This document shows, in pieces, positions 1 through 5,362 of a stretch of 5,362 bases of DNA (within the stretch, counting starts at the first letter, position 1; each line of letters opens with the position of its first letter). The stretch lies in NCBI GenBank assembly GCA_016199425.1, contig JACQGT010000266.1:1-5362 (forward strand). The letters run 5' to 3'. Below the pieces are notes generated by a model. It was given only the letters and a program-made list of their open reading frames with translations, did no database searches and had not been told where the DNA came from. The stretch is from Chloroflexota bacterium (GTDB lineage Bacteria > Chloroflexota > Anaerolineae > Caldilineales > Caldilineaceae). A program made the translations under genes and the position numbers.

Positions 1-3000
1 CGCCAGCACCGGGCCGCCTTCGGACCGACTCTGGCCCAGAGCCGGGGCGTCAGCCGTCTGCGCGCCATCCAGAGCGTAGACGGCGCGGCGGTGAATGTGC
101 TGGTCAGCGGGCCGGGCGGGACGGTCACAGCAGCGGGTGGGCTGGGCTTCGGTCAGGCGGGCGGCTACATCGACCTGACGCCGGGCAGTTATAGCCTGAC
201 GGTTGTGGACGCGGCCAGCGGCAGCCAACTGGCCCGGACCGATCTGCTGCTGGAAACGGGCCGGGAGGCCAGCGCAGTCGTCGTGGGCAAGCCGGGCGGC
301 CTGAGCCTCTGGCTGGTGGACGACGAAAACCGGGAGGTCAGCTGGGGCGACGCCCGCCTGCGCCTGCTCCACGCCGCGCCCGACGGGCCAAAGCTGACCG
401 TCCGCCAACTCTTCGGCCAGGATATCTTCATCCGCCAGAGCTATCTGAGCATTGGCGACTACACCGAACTCTATCCCCAGGAGTGGGATTTAGGCATCCA
501 CGACGAGGACAACGGGGAGCGAATGCTCAGCCTGGAAAGTATTGCCCTGGACGCCCGCCACAGCTACACCTGGCTGGCGGCCCAGAACGCCCAGGGGGAG
601 TTGCGCTACTTCCTCTTCACCGACGCCGCGCCGGTGAGCAGTCTGCGCCTGCTCAACGCGGGCAGTGGGCCGCTTGACCTGAAGATCGACGGCCAGAGCG
701 TCTTCAGCGGCCTGGCCCCGGCCACTCTCAACGCCGACAAAGCCTTTGGCCTGGGCCAGCGTCAGGCAACGCTGTTTGTGGGCGGGGTGGCCGTTGCCCA
801 GAGCAGCCTCGTCGTCACTGCCAATCAGGACATCACCCTGGCCTATGCCAACGGCGGGCTGCGGGTCTACACCGAAACCAATCAGGTGGCCGAACCCAAC
901 TTTGTGCTGGCGCGGGCCATCAACCTGACCGGCGGCCCGTTGGCTGTGCGGGTGCAGGGCGAGACGATAGCCGAGGGGCTGGCCGCCTACGCCGCTTCCG
1001 CCTACGCCGCCCTGCGCCACCGGCCCAGCGGCGTCACTGTGGAAGTGCTGCGCGGGGGGACGGTCATTGCCGCCCTGGCCGATGTAAAGCTGGGCGACGG
1101 TACGGCCTCCACCCTCTATCTGCTGGAAAGCGGCGGGCAGGCGACGGCGCTGGTGGGGCTGGATACGGCGGTGGATGTGGACATCTCTGACTATCTGCGG
1201 CTGGACGGCGGGGCGGTGCAGAGCGGAAAGTGGCAGGTGGAACTGACGAACGCTCTGGCCGGCGAGGAGTACGCCTTGCGGGTCATCGGTCTGCGTCCGC
1301 AACCCGCGCTGGGCCAGACCGCCCTCAGCCAGACGGCCAACGACGCCACCGTCGAGTGGCAGTACACCGGCACAGAGCCGACCAGCAGCATCGAAATCCG
1401 TCTGCGCGAGGTGACAGACCCGCCCCAGGGCCGTTCCCTCCGCCAGAGTACCCGGGCTGTGGAGGTGCTGGACAGCCAGGGCTTCCCCAAGAGCATTACC
1501 GTCACCGACACCACCGAACTGCTGCCCGAATACGGCGAAGTGATCGGCGCGGCCTTCCTCTACGGCAGCGGCGACCCAAGCTGGATCGACGGCACACCCC
1601 AGCGCCACACCTTCGCCCTGGACGCCATCCCCAGCGGGATGTATGAGGTGACGATCATCGCCGACGACCGGCTGCAACCCCCGGTCAGCCAGATTCTGCC
1701 CACCCGCCTGCTGGTGGATCACCCCTGGCCGGATGTGTGGAGCGCCAATGTCGTCACCATCACCGGCGACTACCAGACGCTCATTCTGGGCTGGGACGAA
1801 TTCCCCGGCCCGGATGTGACCGATTATGTGCTTTTCATCAACACACCGGCGGTGGGCGAAAGTTTCGTCATCACCGAGCCGGCCCACAGCCGGGCAGTAA
1901 CGATTACGACCCTCAGCCCCAACGCCATCCGCTTTGTCAATGTGGCGGCCTATGACAGCCGCCGGGAGCGCTACAGCTACAGCGTGTGGAGCAGCGGGAC
2001 GCCCGCCGGCGCGTTCTTCGAGATGGCGGCGGTCAATCCACCCGCCGCGCTCACACCGGGCCAGCCGGTCAGCTTCGATCTGCGCCTGACCAGCCAACTG
2101 AACCCCTACCCCACGGCGGTGACGCTGGCCGCGGCCAGCGACAACCCGGCCCAGGTGCAGTTGCGCTTTGCGCCGGATGTGCTGCAACCCACGCCGGGGG
2201 GCGCGCTCGCCAAAGTGACGGTCACGCCCAATGGGGTGCTGGCGGGCGGTCCTATCTCCTTTACCGTCCGGGCCTACGGCGGCGGCGAGGAGCGCCAGGT
2301 GACAATCCACGCGCAGGTGCAGGCGGCGGACTTCGACCTGGCCCTCTCCGTCCCATCGGTGGATGTGGGGCTGGCCGGGGGGGAAGTGATGCTTCATTCC
2401 ACGGGCGTCTACGGCCACAACCGGCTGATTCAGCTCGACGCCCTCAACCTGCCCGCCGGTCTGGAAGCGACGGTCACGCCGCCGCAGATCAGCCCGGGGC
2501 AGAGTGCTACCCTGCGTCTGCGCCAGACGGCCCAGGCCCAGCGGGGCAGCTACACTGTCACACTGCTGGGCGACGACGGCCCCAACGACGAGCGCCACAG
2601 TCTGACGGTCACTGTACGCCAGCCCGACTTTACTGTGCAGCCGGAGAGCAGCCATCTGCTCATCGACGACAGCCGTAGCAGCGCTCGCTTCCGGTTGGAG
2701 GTGGGGCTGGCGGATGGCTGGCAGCATCCCGTGCGGCTGTGGGTACAGGCCGGGGAAGCGCCGCCCGCCAGCAACGTCAGCCTGAGCAGAGAGGCGGTGG
2801 GCGGCAGCGCTCTCGCCGCGACGCTGGACGGCGCGGGCTTTGCTTATCTGACGGTGACGCCCGGCGCAGGAACGCCGCTGGGCGTTCATCTGCTCACTGT
2901 CTACGCCGAGAGCGCGGGGGTGGGCAAGCAGGTGGAGCTGATCGTCGATGTCCAGGCCGCGCCCAGCGCGCCGCCCGTGCGCCGGGTCTTCCTGCCGCTG

Positions 3001-3567
3001 ATGCAGAAGAGTGAACCGCCCGCGCCCCTCACCGGCCCGGACCTGATCATCACTTCTCTTCAGGCTACGCCAGAGAGCATCTGGCTGGTCATCCGCAATC
3101 AGGGCCAGACGGCGGTGACAAATGAGTTCTGGGTGGATGTCTACATCGATCCCCAGACGCCGCCGAGCGCACCCAATCAGTTGTGGAGCGCGCTTTCGGC
3201 GCAGGGGCTGGTCTGGGGGGTACACGCATCCGCGCTGCCTCTGCTGCCCGGCCAGGAGTTGAGGCTGAGCTACGGCGACGCCTTCTACGCGGCGGCCTAT
3301 TCCGAGTTCAGCGGCGGGCTGGCGGTGGGCACAAGCGTCTACGCCCAGGTGGATTCCTGGGATAAACGCACAGATTACGGCGCAGTCTTGGAGGAGCACG
3401 AAAGGTGGGGCGGGCTGTATAATAATGTGGCCCAGAGCGTTGTCCAGTCCCCAGCCCAGGCCACGGAGCAGCCGTCCATTCCGCAGAATGAGTTCCGTGA
3501 AGAGGGGCTGCCCGAACGGCTGAAGCCGGATGCGTCATCGCTCTGGCTGCCTGCGGTGAGAAGGTAG
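1..3567 (+). CDS. Large secreted multidomain protein: DUF4397 repeats, FN3/Ig-like domains, CARDB-like domain (5' partial)
   Basis: The frame is open from base 1 and stops at TAG 3565-3567, giving 1188 visible residues. The GTG at 91 is not the start: residues 18-30 upstream already belong to the first repeat, so the N-terminus and any signal peptide lie outside the window. Numbering from the first codon: four DUF4397-like units begin near residues 18, 118, 213 and 301, each opening with an L-R-hydrophobic strand (e.g. ARLRLLHAAPDGP) and containing a DG or QG turn. A poorly defined beta-rich region follows (395-570), then a fibronectin III-like domain (about 571-665). Three Ig-like/COG1470-style domains come next (about 670-775, 776-875, 876-985), then the motif RVFLPLMQK (995-1003), a CARDB-like domain (about 1011-1140), a polar linker, and the terminus SSLWLPAVRR. 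There is no cysteine in the visible part and lysine is scarce. No catalytic motif is visible. Inference: an exported surface or matrix protein for adhesion or structure; substrate unknown. Coding certainty is high, function low. Confidence 0.9.
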   Translation, partial: RQHRAAFGPTLAQSRGVSRLRAIQSVDGAAVNVLVSGPGGTVTAAGGLGFGQAGGYIDLTPGSYSLTVVDAASGSQLARTDLLLETGREASAVVVGKPGGLSLWLVDDENREVSWGDARLRLLHAAPDGPKLTVRQLFGQDIFIRQSYLSIGDYTELYPQEWDLGIHDEDNGERMLSLESIALDARHSYTWLAAQNAQGELRYFLFTDAAPVSSLRLLNAGSGPLDLKIDGQSVFSGLAPATLNADKAFGLGQRQATLFVGGVAVAQSSLVVTANQDITLAYANGGLRVYTETNQVAEPNFVLARAINLTGGPLAVRVQGETIAEGLAAYAASAYAALRHRPSGVTVEVLRGGTVIAALADVKLGDGTASTLYLLESGGQATALVGLDTAVDVDISDYLRLDGGAVQSGKWQVELTNALAGEEYALRVIGLRPQPALGQTALSQTANDATVEWQYTGTEPTSSIEIRLREVTDPPQGRSLRQSTRAVEVLDSQGFPKSITVTDTTELLPEYGEVIGAAFLYGSGDPSWIDGTPQRHTFALDAIPSGMYEVTIIADDRLQPPVSQILPTRLLVDHPWPDVWSANVVTITGDYQTLILGWDEFPGPDVTDYVLFINTPAVGESFVITEPAHSRAVTITTLSPNAIRFVNVAAYDSRRERYSYSVWSSGTPAGAFFEMAAVNPPAALTPGQPVSFDLRLTSQLNPYPTAVTLAAASDNPAQVQLRFAPDVLQPTPGGALAKVTVTPNGVLAGGPISFTVRAYGGGEERQVTIHAQVQAADFDLALSVPSVDVGLAGGEVMLHSTGVYGHNRLIQLDALNLPAGLEATVTPPQISPGQSATLRLRQTAQAQRGSYTVTLLGDDGPNDERHSLTVTVRQPDFTVQPESSHLLIDDSRSSARFRLEVGLADGWQHPVRLWVQAGEAPPASNVSLSREAVGGSALAATLDGAGFAYLTVTPGAGTPLGVHLLTVYAESAGVGKQVELIVDVQAAPSAPPVRRVFLPLMQKSEPPAPLTGPDLIITSLQATPESIWLVIRNQGQTAVTNEFWVDVYIDPQTPPSAPNQLWSALSAQGLVWGVHASALPLLPGQELRLSYGDAFYAAAYSEFSGGLAVGTSVYAQVDSWDKRTDYGAVLEEHERWGGLYNNVAQSVVQSPAQATEQPSIPQNEFREEGLPERLKPDASSLWLPAVRR

Positions 3568-3570
3568 AGG

Positions 3571-3591
3571 TATTGGGTATTGCGTATTGCG
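3571..3591. repeat. Three-copy heptamer tandem repeat (TATTGNG)
   Basis: Three perfectly phased 7-bp units follow one another: TATTGGG, TATTGCG, TATTGCG. They begin 4 bp after the stop codon of the large secreted-protein gene, in the spacer between two convergent genes. Short heptameric tandem repeats are known in cyanobacterial genomes (STRR sequences), and similar words occur in Chloroflexota intergenic DNA as far as I recall. The role is unknown; three copies are few, but the phase is exact. Confidence 0.7.
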
Positions 3592-3614
3592 CCGACCGCC
3601 AAAACGTGTGGGCT

Positions 3615-3676
3615 GAAATGTGAAGCGTGAAACGTGAGATCAGTGGCGCTGGTTCACGTTTCACGTTTTACGTTTC
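3615..3676. repeat. Long inverted repeat made of opposed AAACGTG-type heptamer arrays
   Basis: Bases 3615-3637 pair with 3654-3676 over 23 consecutive positions, with only three G-T wobbles (3619/3672, 3622/3669, 3625/3666) and no bulge, around a loop of about 16 bases. Each arm is itself a tandem array with a 7-bp period. The left arm reads AAATGTG, AAGCGTG, AAACGTG (3616-3636) and the right arm reads CACGTTT, CACGTTT, TACGTTT (3655-3675). A further exact AAACGTG at 3602-3608 is in phase, two periods upstream. The hairpin lies 47 bp after one stop codon and 36 bp from the other, between convergent genes, so it could block read-through in both directions. Neither side has a proper T-run, so a classical intrinsic terminator is not shown. 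Confidence 0.8.
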
Positions 3677-3712
3677 TGGCCGAAGAACGAAGGCTTGTAA
3701 CGTCGATATATC

Positions 3713-5029
3713 CTACGGCTGCGGATACTCCCCATTCTGAATCGCGCGCTGGCGCGCATCTTCCAACAGAAGCTGCCAGTCCGCCACTTCGCCCCGGCCA
3801 TTCAACAAACGGGTGAGCGCCTGGTCCAATGCGTTGCCCATAGCGTTGGGGAGCGAAAGGATCATCGGCGGGCCGAAGTACTCCGCCTTGCCCACCAGTT
3901 CCTCGGCCCGGCGGATGCGCTCGGTGTAGAGGGAACGGTCAAAGTCCCGGTGTACGGGAACCCACGTGAGTTGGGAGGTAGTCTGCTGGGTGAGCACCTG
4001 CGCGCTTTCGGTCGAACCCATAAAACCGGCAAAGGTATTGGCCTGGGCGGGGTGGGGCGCGTTGGCCGGGACGACAAAACCAAAGGTGATACCCACTTCG
4101 CCGACGGGCAGATTCGGGTCCATCACCGGGAAGGGGAAGAAATCCAGTTCGTCCAGAAAAGGGCCGGGCAGTTCGCCCACCGTAAAGTTGGAGCCGAGGG
4201 CCATCACCGCCTTGCGCCGCACAATCGGAGCTGTCGTATCAGCCCGAACCAGGGCCAGCATACTGTCCAGATCGCCCATTGTGGCCGGGCTTTCCACAAA
4301 ATAGCCCCGGGCCAGCAATTCCGCCAGCGTCTCAAAGACCAGCCCTATCTCCGGGCCCGTATACTCCTCCTCTCCATCCAGCAGCCGCCGGTGGAACTCC
4401 GGCCCATTCAGCCGCATATTTAGATAGTCAAACCAGAGCGTGCCCACAAAGGCGCTGTTGCCTGCAATCGAGAGGGGCGTCTCCCCGTTTGCCAGCAGAA
4501 TCTCACAGATGTTGAGAAACTCCTGCCAGGTGGTGGGTGGGGTCAGTCCATAGCGCTGGAAAATCTCCCGGTTGTAGTAGATGGCCGTCCAGCCGTGGCC
4601 GCCGGGCACGAAATAGGGCGCGCCCTGATAGTAGCTCATGGCCTGGATAGGCTCGGAGATAGCGTCGGTGAAGCCGTTTTCCTGCCAGACGTCGGTCAGA
4701 TTGCCCAGCAGATTCTGGCGCATGGCCGCGTCCAGCAGGTAGCCGGTCCACAGAAACATCACATCCGGTGGGTCGGCGCTCCCCAGCAGATAATTCTGGG
4801 GCTGCTGGTTGTAGGGCGTGCGGGTCACCTGAATGGCCGGATATTTCTCCTGGAAGCGCTGGATCACCAGCTCTTCGGTCTGGGCTTCCGTGGCCTGGTT
4901 GAAGGTCATATACGTAATGGCGACCGGCGTCACGTTGATAGCAGCCTCTTCGTCAGCGCCGCCGCAGGCCCCGATGACAAGCAACAGCGCCAGCAGAAGA
5001 GAGACCAGAGGGAGGGAATGGCGTTTCAT
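3713..5029 (-). CDS. ABC transporter substrate-binding lipoprotein, family 1 (sugar-binding type)
   Basis: A protein of 438 residues, normal for family 1 extracellular solute-binding proteins (SBP_bac_1, UgpB-like). Such proteins capture a solute, usually a sugar or oligosaccharide, outside the membrane and hand it to an ABC permease. The start is the ATG at 5029: it gives a short basic N-terminus (MKRH), a hydrophobic stretch at 8-19 and a lipobox ending IGAC with the lipidated cysteine at 22, and AGGAG lies 7 bases upstream. An in-frame extension to 5128 would bury this signal behind 33 extra residues and run through the likely promoter. The N-lobe opens with AITYMTFNQATEAQTEEL (37-54), then a PDVMFLWTGY segment (88-97). 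The family-typical block GAPYFVPGGHGWTAIYYNRE (136-155) follows, continuing IFQRYGLTPPTTWQEF. Near the C-terminus is a hinge and helix region, LNAMGNALDQAL-like (about 393-404). The stop is TAG at 3713-3715. No permease or ATPase gene is adjacent. The ligand cannot be told from sequence alone. Confidence 0.95.
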   Translation of the reverse strand: MKRHSLPLVSLLLALLLVIGACGGADEEAAINVTPVAITYMTFNQATEAQTEELVIQRFQEKYPAIQVTRTPYNQQPQNYLLGSADPPDVMFLWTGYLLDAAMRQNLLGNLTDVWQENGFTDAISEPIQAMSYYQGAPYFVPGGHGWTAIYYNREIFQRYGLTPPTTWQEFLNICEILLANGETPLSIAGNSAFVGTLWFDYLNMRLNGPEFHRRLLDGEEEYTGPEIGLVFETLAELLARGYFVESPATMGDLDSMLALVRADTTAPIVRRKAVMALGSNFTVGELPGPFLDELDFFPFPVMDPNLPVGEVGITFGFVVPANAPHPAQANTFAGFMGSTESAQVLTQQTTSQLTWVPVHRDFDRSLYTERIRRAEELVGKAEYFGPPMILSLPNAMGNALDQALTRLLNGRGEVADWQLLLEDARQRAIQNGEYPQP

Positions 5030-5036
5030 CGAGAGA

Positions 5037-5041
5037 CTCCT
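5037..5041 (-). promoter_or_regulatory. Ribosome binding site of the solute-binding lipoprotein
   Basis: On the minus strand AGGAG stands 7 bases before the ATG at 5029, within CCAGGAGT. It supports the 438-residue start over the longer in-frame GTG/ATG-type starts upstream, which lack this spacing and would precede the signal peptide. Confidence 0.85.
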
Positions 5042-5071
5042 GGGGTAAGAGAAAGCGCAACGTCTGTCTTT

Positions 5072-5100
5072 ATTATCAGTGAAAGGGTAGGGAATGGCAA
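5072..5100 (-). promoter_or_regulatory. Sigma-70-type promoter of the solute-binding lipoprotein gene
   Basis: The minus strand shows TTGCCA (5100-5095) and GATAAT (5077-5072) separated by exactly 17 bp. Each hexamer matches the housekeeping consensus at five of six positions. The predicted transcript start is near 5065, giving a leader of about 36 bases that carries the AGGAG site. This is a sequence-only prediction, but spacing and both boxes agree. Confidence 0.65.
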
Positions 5101-5115
5101 AGCCGGTGAAGAAAC

Positions 5116-5137
5116 CTGCCCGCAACATTTTGGGCAG
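5116..5137. promoter_or_regulatory. Inverted repeat CTGCCC-N10-GGGCAG upstream of the lipoprotein promoter
   Basis: A perfect 6-bp dyad with a 10-base spacer. Its centre (5126.5) falls about 61 bp upstream of the predicted transcription start at 5065, where class I activators often bind. Alternatively, read on the minus strand it is a short GC hairpin followed by GTTTCTTC, about 35 bp after the transposase stop, and might act as a weak terminator for that gene. Either role is inference. Confidence 0.4.
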
Positions 5138-5144
5138 ATGATTC

Positions 5145-5162
5145 GTCTATACTACAATAGAC
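5145..5162. repeat. 18-bp inverted repeat GTCTAT-N6-ATAGAC near the insertion-sequence end
   Basis: Perfect 6-bp arms flank six bases (ACTACA on the plus strand). The site lies 11-28 bp beyond the transposase stop, close to where the outer end of the insertion sequence is expected. It could be part of the element terminus or an operator. The other end of the element is outside the window, so this cannot be resolved here. Confidence 0.4.
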
Positions 5163-5362
5163 ATTATCGGCATTAACCTGAGTGAAGATGGAAGATCTGA
5201 AAATCGGGTAATGGGTGGCGGCAGGAGATGCGGAGGTTGTGCAAACCGCAAGCGATCTCCATGACCAGATCAGAAACGCCTGGCTTGGTCAAACGCAACA
5301 CATCTTTCACAATGCGACAGCGTTTGACGCCAGCGATCACATTTTCAACCACAATGCGAGTC
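5157..5362 (-). mobile_element. 3' end of an IS5-family insertion sequence (left boundary approximate)
   Basis: The segment contains the C-terminal part of a DDE transposase and a short tail. In IS5-family elements the terminal inverted repeat normally lies a few tens of bases past the transposase stop, so the outer end is expected roughly between 5140 and 5172; the value given is a guess. The coding part is about 50% GC by hand count, visibly lower than the neighbouring GC-rich genes, which agrees with a mobile origin. The element continues past the right edge. No target duplication can be assigned. Confidence 0.6.
5173..5362 (-). CDS. IS5-family transposase, DDE_Tnp_4 type, C-terminal fragment (cut by window edge)
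   Basis: Reading leftward from base 5361 gives 62 residues ending at TAA (5175-5173); the start and the rest of the catalytic domain lie right of the window. The sequence opens TRIVVENVIAGVKRCRIVKD and continues through DLVMEIACGLHNLRISCR, the hallmark end of DDE superfamily endonuclease (DDE_Tnp_4) transposases. The spacing R2-(3)-E6-(6)-K13 fits the R(3)E(6)K/R part of the IS4/IS5 signature, so E6 is the likely third catalytic acid. The enzyme would cut and rejoin the ends of its own insertion sequence. No stop or frameshift is seen in the visible part. It is oriented like the lipoprotein gene, ending 144 bp before that gene's start codon. Too short and too partial to name the element. Confidence 0.88.
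   Translation of the reverse strand, partial: TRIVVENVIAGVKRCRIVKDVLRLTKPGVSDLVMEIACGLHNLRISCRHPLPDFQIFHLHSG

Noticed and set aside
91..93. GTG as start codon of the large secreted protein
   Set aside because: The open frame and the first repeat's sequence continue upstream to base 1, no ribosome binding site precedes it, and no signal peptide follows it.
490..3399. A 969-codon open frame on the minus strand opposite the large secreted-protein gene
   Set aside because: Its product is rich in R, H, Q and G without any recognisable domain. Long antisense frames are expected opposite GC-rich genes, and the plus-strand product shows clear DUF4397, Ig-like and CARDB-like modules.
3615..3676. Classical rho-independent terminator
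   Set aside because: The stem is long, but neither flank carries a run of T residues on the relevant strand, so it was listed as an inverted repeat with a possible termination role only.
3950..4423. Plus-strand open frames opposite the middle of the lipoprotein gene
   Set aside because: They lie wholly inside a well-supported gene on the other strand and have shadow-like composition.
5030..5128. N-terminal extension of the lipoprotein to 471 residues
   Set aside because: It would place 33 residues before a proper lipoprotein signal peptide and overlap the likely promoter and ribosome binding site.
5130..5158. Plus-strand promoter TTGGGC-17-TACAAT pointing into the transposase gene
   Set aside because: The -10 box is good, but the -35 box matches only three of six positions, and there is no plus-strand gene downstream to be served.
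4595..5176. A 193-codon plus-strand open frame opposite the lipoprotein gene
   Set aside because: It is a shadow of the binding-protein gene, running on through its promoter region, with no recognisable domain or good ribosome binding site.

Overview
This GC-rich window holds three protein genes, two of them cut by its edges, and probably comes from a filamentous or environmental Chloroflexota bacterium (Anaerolineae/Caldilineae-like). That placement is inferred from three things. The first gene has a secreted-protein architecture (DUF4397 repeats, Ig-like domains, CARDB-like domain, hydrophobic-L-P motifs near the C-terminus) that I associate with this phylum. The intergenic DNA carries period-7 tandem repeats. 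The second gene encodes a classical Gram-positive-style sugar-binding lipoprotein. No rRNA or marker gene is present to confirm it.

Layout. Positions 1-3567 (+) are the 3' part of a very large, cysteine-free, multidomain extracellular protein whose start lies left of the window. Positions 3568-3712 are a convergent intergenic spacer. It contains a three-copy TATTGNG repeat just after the stop codon and a long hairpin (3615-3676) built from two opposed arrays of an AAACGTG-type heptamer. Positions 3713-5029 (-) encode a family 1 ABC-transporter substrate-binding lipoprotein, read toward the first gene. It has a good ribosome binding site and a near-consensus promoter (5072-5100). Between that promoter and the right edge lie two short perfect inverted repeats (5116-5137 and 5145-5162). 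The right edge (5173-5362, -) is the C-terminal end of an IS5-family, DDE_Tnp_4-type transposase, so an insertion sequence sits directly upstream of the lipoprotein gene in the same orientation.

How it fits together. The two main genes converge, so they are not an operon; what they share is an extracellular or cell-surface location. The binding-protein gene has no permease or ATPase gene in the window. It is followed by a convergent gene and preceded by an insertion sequence, so it looks like an orphan receptor that would need membrane partners encoded elsewhere. I see no CRISPR array, RNA gene or defence cassette. The least ordinary signals are the opposed heptamer arrays and the architecture of the large surface protein.
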